64,000 bases of DNA from Rosellinia necatrix (taxonomy: Eukaryota > Ascomycota > Sordariomycetes > Xylariales > Xylariaceae): NCBI GenBank assembly GCA_021209875.1, contig JAGYVD010000002.1:2108001-2172000 (forward strand). The letters run 5' to 3'. Each line of letters begins with the position of its first letter. Position 1 is the first letter of the stretch. The position numbers were made by a program, and so were the translations under genes. Below are positions 25,966-39,900 of this stretch, one piece after another. The notes under the pieces were generated by a model. It searched no databases. It saw only the letters and a program-made list of their open reading frames with translations, and was not told where the DNA came from.

Positions 25966-26523
25966 ACCAGGCCAGATCAGACCCGGGATTTCTGGGTGCT
26001 TCTCTCTCGTCGGGTTGGCCAACCCTTCCGAGGAAGGGTATATCTCCTCCATACACCTATTTATTTCCCCGGGTCAGGTATTGCCAGGGAGATGCAACGG
26101 AACGAGGCGCGAGATCGCGTACGTACTACGCACGCACTTACTAACAACGAGGGAAAAACGTTGAGCTCAACAACCTGTTCTCCCATCTCCCATTCCCCCC
26201 ATCTTGCTCTCCCAAAATAGTTATTCTACGCATCGGCCTAGACAGGTACCTACGTACGATATGTGGTTTCTAACTGGACAATAGCAGAGCTTGCGAGACG
26301 CATGAGCGGAACATCCAAGTATATGAGAATGGTCATACAATCTCCGCCAGACATGCCCCCAAAGACCACCAAAAAGGCCACTAAATGGCAGAGACGCTTG
26401 TTCGCACACGGACGGACATGGTTGATCACCACCCGACACGGCGAGTTCGCAACTCGACGCCCCCAGCCCCAGCGAGACTTGATTCGAGATATGCGACGTG
26501 GAAACCAATCAATCAGCCGCTCG

Positions 26524-26650
26524 TCTCGATTGGTCTAGTGGTAAGGATACCTGCTTGTCATTGGTCCATGCGGGTTTTCACGATGGTGGATACTCACGGC
26601 GATTGGAGAACAAGTCGCAGGTGGCCGGGGTTCGATTCCCCGATCGAGAG
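26524..26650 (+). tRNA. tRNA-Asp (anticodon GTC) with a 55-nt intron
   Basis: The cloverleaf is complete. Acceptor stem 26524-26530 pairs perfectly with 26643-26649, with discriminator G at 26650. The D arm contains TCTAGTGGTAAGGA. The anticodon stem CCTGC (26550-26554) pairs with GCAGG (26617-26621). The T arm has a GGGG stem and a TTCGATT loop. The anticodon GTC lies at 26557-26559 and the interruption 26561-26615 falls one base 3' of the anticodon, the canonical position for nuclear tRNA introns. A run of seven T at about 26655-26661 follows and fits an RNA polymerase III terminator. The only gene-level feature nearby is the AA9 gene downstream. Confidence 0.95.
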
Positions 26651-26652
26651 TG

Positions 26653-26661
26653 TCTTTTTTT
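26653..26661 (+). terminator. RNA polymerase III T-run terminator of tRNA-Asp
   Basis: A run of seven T begins a few bases after the discriminator base of the tRNA, as expected for Pol III termination. Confidence 0.7.
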
Positions 26662-27382
26662 GGTCTCCTTTGCTCGTAATTTTACCCTATCTCGTCTTAT
26701 GCAGCGCCCCTGGAATTATCCTTTCTACTAAGTGCTAGGGTCGGGGCTAGCTGGGCTAGCTAGGCTGGGTGAATCTATTGTATCATATGTGTAGGGGCGT
26801 TAGATTTGGATTATCTATGTAGTTATATATCGATATATTATTTATTATATGTTGGACTAACTAACTAACTACCTGCCTACCCTACCTACCCTGATATAAA
26901 TGTCTGTATTTAGATAGTTAATTAATCAAGTGCCACTTTGCTATTCACGAAGCAAGCAGGAAGGAATCTCTTATGGACATCTCAAAGATGATATTGTGAT
27001 TAATGATTAGTTATCTAGTGTCATACATAGACATACACTCACACACACACACACACACACACTTCTCTCTCTCTCTCTCTTTCTCTCTTTCGGCCGCCTC
27101 GGTCGGTTCACGGCATGGGGCACGGACACAGCTGATCAGCACAAGCAGACCCAGGGACGATAGAATTGATTATAGGCGTTTCATCTCAAGAACTAAGTAG
27201 CAAGTTTCTAAAAAAGAGTCGGGCACGAACGAAGCCAATCTTAATGCAACCGCCCTTCATTCTTGTGGATACTTCTTTCTTTCTCCCTGCCTCCCTTTCC
27301 TACTTCCTTACTCACTCTCTCCCTCATCCCGCCACGATCGTCTCCCCCCTTCTCTATCTACCCACCTGCATACCCCACCTCC
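26662..27382. other. Intergenic between tRNA-Asp and the AA9 gene
   Basis: No gene seen. It contains A/T-rich DNA with CTAACTAAC repeats near 26860 and a compound CA/CT microsatellite at 27037-27095. Confidence 0.6.
27037..27095. repeat. (CA)n(CT)n compound microsatellite
   Basis: About twelve CA units directly followed by about ten CT units with TTT interruptions. Confidence 0.95.
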
Positions 27383-28741
27383 TTAGCAAGTAAAAACAGA
27401 TGGGCCGGCAGGCTGGTAGGTCTTGCCGCCATTATTGTAGATGTTAATAAGGAGGCCGGGGTCGGTATTCTTGTAGGCCCCGGGGAAAGAGACGAGATTC
27501 GACGGCGTCTTGGAGCCCGAACCGCCGGAGACAGTGATCTGAGCGCAGGAGATGTAAAACTGGGCTCCGTTGGCCGAGCTCGCGCTTTTCGTGCGTGCAT
27601 TTCGTGTCAGCTTGCATGAACTAGTGGATGGGAACATACAGAGAGAGAGAGAGAGAGAGGGTGTAGAGGGAGGGTGTGATCGCGCGTAGAGCAAGTAAAC
27701 TGACCTATGAAGAGCGACGTGCTCGATACGGAATAGGTAGTCGCCGTTAGCTAGGCACTGCGGGATGGTGAAACCGACCTGGGATTTTCCTATGGTGGCA
27801 AATTCACGTCAGCAATTCAATGTCGTACGGTTTCCTCTAAATCACTTCCGCTTCCTGTCTCCATTCCCATCATCAACCCTGGAATCATCGCCATCACCAA
27901 GTTTTTCATAGCCAGTGCACCACTCGATTTCGACTTCCCTCCCTCACTAGCTACACAACAATCCAAAGACAAAGGTAAAAATTAACAAAAGTCTAAAAGG
28001 GATCCTCCTCACCGTTGGATGGCCAGGTATACTGCCCACCACTAACCGATGGCATGTCCTGGAAGACCTTGAACCAGACGGCGCCCTTGCCATCCCACGT
28101 CGCGGCGGTCTGGCCGCTAGGGACCTTGGCCATGTACGCGGACAGGGCGCCCGGGTGGTAGATGCTCGGGGCCACGGTCCAAGTGATCTGGCCGCCGGCG
28201 TTGACCTTGCTGACGTCGGGTGCTCCGCTGCCCGCCGCCCGCTCGTAGCATCGGATGGCGTCGCTGCTCACGTCCGTCACCGGCCCGTTGCTCTGGAAGT
28301 TGGCAGTCTAAACCCCCCCCATCCTCGGGTGTTTGGTAAGTAAAATTGGTGTTGTCATGTTGTAGAGATGCGTGATCCGACAAACCGGCCGACCCCCTAA
28401 GGATATGCGCTGGGAGAAGGAAGAGGGGGAGCTAAGTGAGCCCGGGGGATACTGACTTGCCGCACTGATGACCAGTCTGATGTCCCGGAAAGCTTGGGAA
28501 AGGTGTCTGTATAGTTCGTTAATTCTGAGGGAGTAGGTATGTATACATACGGCAACGAGGGAAACACACACTAAAAGCAAGAAGCGAAGTCTGCAAAGGA
28601 TGGGAAGGTGGAACGAGACCCAACTGAACCAACAACACCTATATAAAGCCGAACGATTACAAGACCTGGGATATGATACATACAGTGAGGCGCTGCCTGG
28701 GCCGCCGCAGCAAATACTGCAAGTGTTGCCGCGAACTTCAT
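27383..28741 (-). CDS. Family AA9 lytic polysaccharide monooxygenase
   Basis: Secreted copper enzyme that oxidatively cleaves cellulose or related beta-glucans. Exons 28741-28684, 28506-28457, 28307-28013, 27789-27705 and 27578-27383 give 227 aa with consistent phases. A signal peptide (residues 1-18, MKFAATLAVFAAAAQAAP) precedes His19, which should become the N-terminal copper-binding His followed by YTFP. The second histidine-brace residue is His87 in IYHPG. The EHVALH block (157-162) and QFYISC (169-174) match the AA9 second-sphere His and the axial Tyr171. DVSSDAIRCYE is typical of the family. No CBM1 is fused; the protein ends at SVFTC. Intron 1 interrupts the codon right after the catalytic His. 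Substrate specificity cannot be read from the sequence. Confidence 0.92.
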
Positions 28742-29803
28742 GTTTGATAGCACTTTAGGGGCTTTAGGGAATTTAGTGACGAAGAATTGGTGCGAGCTTT
28801 CGCTTTGAAAATGCCACTTTATGCGAGGAGGTTGCTGGTACAAAAGCCGACTGTCTTCTTTTTCAGGATATTATTGTATGACAGCAATGGCTCCCACAGC
28901 CTAGGATTATATCTATGGCCATTATGGTACGGGATTATAAACCACCTTGGACGTAGGGGGCCAAGGGCCGCAAGCAACAAGCAACGAGCAAGTCGTCCCG
29001 TACAATTAACAGGCGCCATGGTAGCGTATGATACCAAGATAGAAACATAATCCGAGCGGAATGTGAGTTGCGAGAACCGGGTAAATAGACTTGGACCGGA
29101 TAGATTGTGTCCCCATTCGTGGCCTGCCATCTTAATGAAAACCTTACCCACCCCGGATAGTCAAGGCTCGGCAATGTAGAGAATACCAGAATGAATCCCT
29201 GGAGCATCTCATGCCGTTGCATTCATATGACGTCTGGCACCTCGTTAAGTGGGTCGTCAGTTGTTGCGTGTGCATGTTATCACGATACTTAGCATCATCT
29301 ACGGCGAAACTGATTTTGAGAAATGATTTTATGCTACCTAAGCGGTCCGAATTCGCCTCTTAGTGAGTGCAACTCGAATGAGTAGATCTATTTTGACATG
29401 AGGGACTCTCGGAGGTCTAGCAGTTCCAATCTAGAAATGGGTCAGCAAGTTCCACAGCTACTGTCCCCCATCTTAACAAGCAAGATTGCCAGTTATCCCG
29501 TCGGGAGAGACCCTATAAGATACAACAGATACTATGCCTAGTCTTAAGCTAGAGTAGCCGCATACTTCTCTCGTGGCTTAAGAGAACTTTGTTGTAGTCC
29601 TTATTGAAATCAGAGGACGCATGCAACTCTCAGCAGTGAAGAGATGCAATTGAAGAAAGCCGATATTACCATGTCTAATCAGCCGGACCTTCTAAAAAAA
29701 ACGCCGATTGTGCTTTTAGAATTAAGAGATGGCGCCAACGTTCCCACAAGCGTCTTAGTATCGGGGTTGTCGGGATCACAGGGGCGCATGTAGCGTAAAT
29801 CAA
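28742..29803. other. Intergenic between the AA9 gene and dbp2
   Basis: No gene seen. The AA9 promoter must lie in the left part of this stretch and the dbp2 3' region at the right end. Overlapping short frames on both strands have no recognisable product. Confidence 0.6.
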
Positions 29804-32313
<2,510 letters not shown>

Positions 32314-33806
32314 CGTGCTGTTGGGGTGTTAAGGGTTGAAGCGCTGTCGCAAATACGTGATAATGAGGCGCGTCTGCACGTCGAGTTCAATGGATTCCGT
32401 CAGGGCGCGAACGAACCAAACAGACCGATAATCAGAATTGAAAGCAGGCCTCGTTGCGTCGCGCGGAACAAATACAGGAATGCAATCTGCAAAAAATGAG
32501 CGGGATGTGTTGGTGGGGGGAAATGTGTTATTATTATGGATGGAAGTTGGAGAGAAGGATGTGGCGATAAAGAAGAGGGATGGTGATGTCTCTTCTGCTT
32601 TCGACAATGTTGTATGATGATGAGAGGCAAAGAAAAATGTAGTACCTTGGCTTGTTGAAGACTTTTTTTTTTTTCACTAGGAAGGCGCGCCCCACACTGT
32701 AGGTGCCCCTTCTGACTTCGGCCAGTGCAGAAAGCAAACCAAACAAGGTCTCAACAAAAGCAAGTGAATACCTACGTAGGTACCTAACCATGGTCCGTGC
32801 ATAGATCGTCATACCGGTCATAAGGTACCTAGGTAAGTAACTCGTACTAAGGTACTGACCACCTGTCTTATCTCTGCTTGTAATATGGGGGGGGCATAAA
32901 TGGGTTTTCTAACCAAGTGTAGGAAGGTACTCCATTTCTCAGGTGCTATACCTAGGCAGAACTACCTATGCATAATGAATATTGTCCAATGACAGTTGGA
33001 AACAAGGGTGCTATAAGTGCCCAAGGCAGGTAGATAACTACCCGGTACCTGCCTGAGGCTGGCGACACAGGCACCTTGAGTTCTGGCTCCAAAACGGCTG
33101 CTGGCTTTCGGCTTGGCTCATAGTGTAAATAATAAATTCGTATACGGACAGCATGAATGTTAAACCCCATGCTTCAATTCCTACCAGATACAAAGCTTCA
33201 TTAGTCTTTGTTTATTTTCGTCAACCTTTTTACAATGGTTGAAAAAAAAAAAAAGTCGACATCAGAGCGCATATTCAAGCCCTTACTCTTCACGTATTCA
33301 GAAAGCTATTTGTGAAGCACTATAGCAAAAAAAAAAAAAAAAAAAGGTGTGTAACGAATAGCTTTGGCGGTTCAGTTCAGCAGGCGGTATACAGCCCATG
33401 AACAGTTCTGTTGGCGGTCTGGCAGGTGTTTGAGTTTGCAAATGGGATTACTATGGTTTGCACTGTGGACGAGCTCATGACAAGTAACTACAATAAATTT
33501 AAGGTTACTTATGAACAAACGGAGCATAAGACTACCTACCTACTTAGGTACTTAGTATAGAAGACATGCTTGAAGCACTAAAGAACTTCGCATAAGTGCA
33601 TGCCTGCGCGTGCCTGTCTACACTAAGTACTTACCTACCTACCTAGGTACCTAGACAGATCATAGACCGAGACCTTTACACGCCATCCTGCTAAATCCTG
33701 CTTATATTTTTCTTTTCTTCCCCCATGAGTCAGTCAGAGACTTGCGCTCTGACTCGCTTAGTTATATATACGGCTTATATTGCGTATGGACGCAGGCATC
33801 AAGTTA
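32314..33806. other. Intergenic: dbp2 upstream region and thi20 3' region
   Basis: No gene seen. The first few hundred bases are the likely promoter and leader of dbp2. There are ACCT/AGGT-rich clusters at 32768-32865 and 33530-33655, and A-runs at 33241-33254 and 33328-33345. Confidence 0.6.
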
Positions 33807-36191
33807 TCAAGTTGGGGCCGATGGAAACATCTCCCAGAATCCAATCTCCATCTACAACCATGTCAGCCCATTTACTCGGATCGAAATATGCAAACTCACC
33901 TTTGTGGCGTGGATAAATATCTTCACGAACTCTTCGATTCTTGACAGGGAATGCAGAACCGCATTCCTCTCCATGAGCTCTGCATGTACGAGTCAACACC
34001 AAGAACAATAACAACAACAATAATAATAACAATAGCAACAAGCAACAAGTCTGGATCGGGACTGAGGAAGGCCTACCACAACCTGTTTGTACGGCCTGCA
34101 CGTAGTCATCCGCGACGTAATTTAGGATCCAAGGCCAGTACTATAGTTTATTATTATTATTAGTTAGCAAGCATTTCGTATGCCTTCCGCCACTGGGTTC
34201 GGGGCGGGCGAATAACCGGTCTTCCTTCTTGTAAGCGATTCCGCCACTACGTATGCTATGTCGAATCGGCTGTCGAAATGGCTGGGCATAAGAGATCGTG
34301 AATTCACCTACCGTATTTCCCTCGGTCTTGGTGCGCGAGTCAGCATGCAGCTGTTTCGCGAGGGCCCCGTAGCCTAGCAGGCAGGGCGCCAGCGCGACCT
34401 GGAGGCCGAGCCAATCTTCAGACTGTCCAATATCCAGCACATACCGCGTGTAAGCCGTGCACGCTACCGGCAGGCCGAGCCAAATCTCCACGTTAGCGAG
34501 TTATCTGAATACCTAACTCAGGCAGGGGGGTAGGTGCCTTGTAAGGGATAAGGTTATTGCATACCTTGATGCTCCTCGGTAGCCTCGATCTCCTCTATCC
34601 CGATGCCAAAGCTCTTGCAATAGTCGATATGTAATCTCATCTCGGTGTGAATGTGTTGGACGATCTTCGCTCCCTGTACCAGTAGACAGCAGAATCAGTA
34701 CCTGTGATCTTAACTCATGCGTCACTCTTTGCTCCCCCTTCTACTTCGCGTTATTTAACATACCGCTGCGATATCTCGGATGTTCTTCGCCTTGTACGAC
34801 GCGAGAGCGTTTGCGCGCGCAAAGTGCACGAGGTACAGATAATCCTGGATGAGGTACCCTTTGAACGACTCGAGCGGCAGCTCGCCGTTCCCGAGGGCGA
34901 GCACGAACGGGTGGTTGATGAAACGATCCCAGACGGGGGCGACGTCAGGGCGCAGGAGTAACCATTCCACAAACCGACCCCTTGGTACGACAAGAGTCAG
35001 CCGCCTTTCCCCCTCGGGTGGCTGAAAGGGCATATCCGGGTCAGATCGCGGAGGTTAATAGGGTAGAACTCACGGGGCAAACGGCAGCATATACGTTGAG
35101 TGGAAGTGATTAAGCGGCCCATGTCCCTTCCCGTAGCCCGGCGCGGTGCGAATCGCCGCTTCAATGTACCGACTGGCAGCGCGTACCGCATCGATGGTCT
35201 CCAACCCCTTTGCCAGGTTCGCCGCGATAGCCGCCGCGAGCGAGCAGCCGGTGCCATGCGTGTTCTTGGAATTGATATAAGGGCTTTCGATCCTGGTTAC
35301 TTGCCCATCTGGGCCGATAAGGACGTCGACAATGATTTCCCCCTCTTCTAGTGACACGGCAGCGGTGGAATCTTTCCTGAAGGGAACGTGCCCGCCCTTA
35401 ACAAGCACCCATTTAGGACCCAGCTTCTGGAGCTGCCTTGCTAGATTCTCCAAATCTTCAACGCGCTGAACGTCTTGGAGCGCCTCGTCACTACCCGCGA
35501 CTAGGAGTTTGGCCTCAGGTATATTGGGGGTCAGGATGAAAGCTAAAGGCAGCAGTAATGTGCGCAATTCATTGACTGCATCTGCGGGCAAGAGCCGGGC
35601 GCCCGTAGTGGCCACCATAACCTTCAGAGAACTATCTTCAGTCTTGCTTCACTCTAGATTACTTGCCGTGACATAGGCCACAATTTACGCTTTGCCACTC
35701 ACCGGGTCCAAAACTAGCCTTTCCACCTTGTAATCAGTCAATGCCTCAGCAAGCATCTCGATGGTGGCCGTGGAGCCCAACATTCCTACGTCAGTCAGTC
35801 ATATGGCATACGCGATAGAAACTAATGCCAACAACCCAACGCACCGGTCTTGACGACGCTGGGTGGGATGTCCTTGAATACAGCGTCGATTTGTTTTCTC
35901 GTAAATTCGGGCGGGATTTGGTGAATATCATCGACACCCACAGTATTCTGAGCCGTTAACGCTGTCGTCGCGGTCATGGCGTAACAGCCATGAGCGGCGA
36001 TGACTTTCTGGTCCGCTTCAAGACCCCTGTTTGCAAATCTGGTCAGACCAAGTCTGCCAACTTCATGTTGGGGATTGACATCCCTCCATCTCGCTTGTAA
36101 AAAAAAAAAAAAAATACCTCATGAAAATTGCAACTTACGCGCCGCCTGACGAATCACTCCCCGCGACGACGAGGATAGTCTTGCCCGCCAT
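33807..36191 (-). CDS. thi20: THI20-type bifunctional HMP/HMP-P kinase with TenA thiaminase II domain
   Basis: Cytosolic thiamine biosynthesis and salvage enzyme. Ten exons: 36191-36139, 36026-35845, 35785-35703, 35621-35074, 34980-34764, 34673-34565, 34463-34312, 34140-34083, 33979-33900 and 33851-33807; 508 aa, all joins in phase. Residues 1-286 are a ribokinase-fold ThiD domain that phosphorylates hydroxymethylpyrimidine: it has AGSDSSGGAGLEAD near the start, LDPVMVATTG, and the anion-hole block KNTHGTGCSLAAAIAANLAKG near residue 240. Residues 289-508 are a TenA domain: GYLIQDYLYLVHFARANALASYKAK, the block around candidate catalytic Cys399 (ACTAYTRYVLD), EDWLGLQVALAPCLLGYG, and the C-terminal FIHATKMEIGFWEM. 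Several acceptors were chosen over nearby alternatives because only they preserve family sequence (for example 34980 and 34463). No TPP riboswitch consensus is visible in the leader or introns. Confidence 0.92.
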
Positions 36192-36950
36192 CTTGCCAAA
36201 AGCCCGTGGTGCGAGTATCCGCTTATTGCTCGAAAGGGGTAAAAACTATTGAATCTTGACTGAGATTGATCCGACACTACCGGTAGTGAAAGAAGAAATG
36301 AAGAGAATAACGGGCGCCACTATCAGAAACGAAGTGGGGTTTGTATAACGGCAACGTCACTTAATGATTACAGTTTCACAAAGCAGAACTTGAACGCCGC
36401 CCTGGGGAGAAAATGTATTGCCTTCATGAATATATTTTGTGGTGATCCGAGAAGTCCACGCGAAACTTTTGAATTGTTTTAATTCACTTGATACTGGTGT
36501 GAGGTGTACTGTTTTCCTTTTTAGTACGCTGCAAGCTGCTTCACTGGTGTCATTGGACATAAACTTGACGACTATAGTGTCTCAAGAATTATCACCGGTG
36601 TTCCCTAAGCATTGGTATTTTCGCCCTATAAAACCCGACGAGGTTTGCATCGTTCATGTGATGGGTAAAATGCATTTGGCCGACCCCCCGGAAACTCCCG
36701 GCGCCCAATCTCTTTGGGTACCTAATTCAGTTGAGCCTCCCTATTGGTTGTGATGATCCTTAACGCCGGATTATTCCAATGGAATACTAAGAGCCGATCA
36801 TGCTACGAAAGATGGGCCACCTATACAAATCCCGTGGTGACGCCCCCAAATCATGTCGCGCTTGGGATCATAGAAAGAGATCTTAGCCTAGTGGATGATA
36901 TAACTCATATCCAACTGACATGTGTTCTCAGCCAGTTACCGAGCGTCCCG
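36192..36950. other. Intergenic between thi20 and the Ste16/AVO3 gene
   Basis: No gene seen. It holds the thi20 promoter and the 3' region of the upstream TORC2 gene. A 14-bp perfect palindrome lies at 36276-36289, about 85 bp before the thi20 ATG. Confidence 0.6.
36276..36289. promoter_or_regulatory. Perfect 14-bp palindrome in the thi20 promoter
   Basis: CACTACCGGTAGTG reads identically on both strands and lies 85-98 bp upstream of the thi20 start. A dyad with central CCGG is compatible with a homodimeric Zn2Cys6-type factor, but no known thiamine-regulator consensus is matched. Confidence 0.3.
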
Positions 36951-39900
36951 CTATATCGAGGATTGATGGGCCCTCGTTGCTGTTATTTCTAAGTTGGCTA
37001 GGTCACTAACACTTCTTTGCCTCTCTGTTCGTTGTTCGTCCCCTGAGTTACTGTCTCCTTGGTCGCTACCATCTTCTCCGTAGATGATATGCCATAGAAC
37101 ATTCTTATCAAAAAGCTCTATGATTAAATGCCGGTCTGCAAGCTTGTAGTGGTGGCCCTCTAGCAGCCCCAATACACGCCGAAACATGGCAGGTTGCCGA
37201 AAGCCGGGTACTTTCTGATGTCTCATTTGATGTAATTCGACCCTGGCTTTCTTGTAGAGAATCATATCTCCTAACTCAATCTGAATAAGCTCTAGGGCTC
37301 GCTTGTTCATCTCATCAGTGTCGTCAACGATTATTGACGCAGGATTGGGTATTGTGGTCTGAGTTTCTGGTAATTTAATTGATACTGGTGTCTCATGCTT
37401 CCAAGGCTGACATGATAAGAACTTGGAAAGCTCATTAGGAATACAGAGCCCAAAAGATTTCCCGAGGGGAGTGGTGTTGGATTGCCAACCGTGTTCGGAG
37501 AGAATCTCGAGCCCGTGCACCGATCTTGAGATTAGACCTAGGACAAAAAATGCAGTGCCCCGAAGACTCATCACGGGGTGAGCCTCCGCAATCTGTACGA
37601 TTCTTTCAACAACATCGGTTGACTCAAGGAATGGGGCTCCCAATTCCATCGAACCGACATTGCCCACAGCCCACAGACAGCCTTTCACCTTTGTGATGAA
37701 TTCTGGGTCGTCTGATTGCATACCGTAATCACGAATGGTGGAGGCGAACTCCTGGAAGTGACCCTTGTCCTCGAGTAATTGGCACCCCTCCTTCGTTCGC
37801 GTTAGCTCGCGGTAAAAGTGTGGTGGGATATGGCTGTCGTGATCCTCATCCATATCTACCTCCTCATATACGCTTAGGCGATTGGATTGATCATTGGTGT
37901 TTTCAAAAAACGAGCGCGCAAGGCTCGCTTCAATGAGACTAACATATGTGTCATTGCGGCCTAAGAACCAATCGTCCATCTCATTGCTGATATAGTCCAA
38001 CCCATCCAGGTAATGGTAGCCAATGGAGGTAGACAGAAAGCGAAGGAGTAACGGAGCACCAATCTCGCCTAAATGATCAAGGCCTGGTCGACATTCCACG
38101 ATGTATTCAAGTAATGGCTTGCTATTGCAGGCTTTCTCTAGGATCTTGACGGCAGTAGCACATACCTCCACTTCGGGGTCATAGAGCTGGGTGACCAAAA
38201 GCTGGATTGCCCACTTAGCATCTGAAATAATTTTCCCGGAAGAATCGATGCGATGTGATATGGCATATTTACGAAGTACGTTGGTGGCATGGATTCGCAT
38301 TTCCTTGGTACCAGCCGTGAGAGACTTGGATAATAAAACGCGAGGATGCCCTTGTAAACTATAGTCGAGATTGGCGAGGATCAACTTGATAAGATCAGGA
38401 CGTTGCTTAAAGTCGATGATGTGATACATCATGTTGAATATGCGCCATCGCTCGAGCATCTGGACTCCTTTTGCGTCACCGCTGAGAACACCTAGCATAG
38501 GAAAGTAGCCCCCACACAGCGTATCCGTTAAACGGTCCCTTGAAAACATGGGGTACTGGGCAGTAAGACCACTCGTCTGTTACAGTTAGCGAATATACAA
38601 CTCTGGGATATAATACCGGGAGGTATTTACCGGATCGCACTGGGCTAAACATTCAGCGATCTGCCGTAGTAGCTTGTTGTCTGTGAGATATCGTACGCCC
38701 TCTGGGGTTTGCAAGAGAGTATGCATTAAGGCACAGCCCACTCTAACATACTTCTGTGTGTTGCGCGTACACGGTACCTCGGAAAACCTATACTTGAATG
38801 GACGATAGAACCCCACGACGCTCTTAATAAATTTCGATGCCTTGATCGCTTCCTCTAGGCGTTTACCATTCGTCAGGGGGCCTTCAATGATCTTAAGCAT
38901 AATATCCCATTTCCATTTTGCAGGATTGGAGCTGCTGAGGACACCTGAGTCGACCAAGAGTTGACGAAATGTAGCATCATCGGTATTGATCGAATTGCTT
39001 TGTTTGTGTACATCCTCCAAAGAGTTGGCCATTTCCACCGCACTATTGAAAGACAAGCCACTAGCAGTGTATCCGGAGGCGGAAGACCGATGAAGTGTTC
39101 GGCTCACGCTGCTAATCTGATACACAATGCTCGTTGCATCAAAACGGCCCTCGTCATCAAACTTGGCAGCAGCCGTGAAGAGTTCCGGCAGCAATTGAAG
39201 CTCGCTACTCCAGGAAGGCGGGAGGATCCGGCTTGCAAGCTTCAGCGTTTCCCCGATCAATAAAGTGGCTTTGCGCTTCAATGTAGGGTCTTCCGCATGT
39301 TGCGCTACTTCTAATAAATTCGGCATTAACCCGGCTCGAATGAAGATAGCCAACAGAAGGGCAATGTAATGTTCGACAAAATTTTGTTCCATGCCTTCGT
39401 CTTCGTAAGGGAGTTCGGCCTTGTTAGGAACGGTCGACTTGAGTGTTGCGACTCTTCCGTAAGTTGTAAGTCGACGGCCCGCTAGATATGAAGTGGCCCA
39501 AGATGGTGGCTTGATCCGGAGTAGGGAATAAATCAAGTCGAGGATCGTATCGCGAATATTATTATTCGGCAATCCCAAGCTGGAGACCAGGGATTTAATC
39601 GCCCGTAGGTTAAACATGGATAGACTCATGAGACCGGACCACGTCTTCAACGCTAAAGAAATCGCCTTAGCATTCTGTTTCACCACACCTTCGTATAGAA
39701 ATAGGACATCCGTGAAGGCCGTGAACGTTACTTCGAGGTCGTATCCTGCCCGGAGGTATTTTCGTGTTTGCGGCCCATCTAGTAAGAAGAGAAGAACGGC
39801 CGACAAGGATTCGGGAGACTTGTAGGTACCCTCGGCAAGGGCCTCCGATATAGGCGCAAGACCGCCAGAGGCAATGAGCAACCTAGGATCCCGGAGGAGG

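Larger units (their letters stand above)
21334..26523. other. Gene desert between the orphan candidate and tRNA-Asp
   Basis: No supported gene. There are short homopolymer runs (T-runs near 22500-22620 and 22965-22985), a GTAT-type microsatellite at 25253-25320 and a TCAAG pentamer array at 25917-25965. Overlapping open frames at 23500-23985 on both strands have no recognisable product. Confidence 0.55.

Noticed and set aside
36192..36360. TPP riboswitch in the thi20 leader
   Set aside because: The conserved pyrimidine- and pyrophosphate-sensing helices (CTGAGA-like and ACCTGAT-like cores) were not found in the leader or in the first intron.
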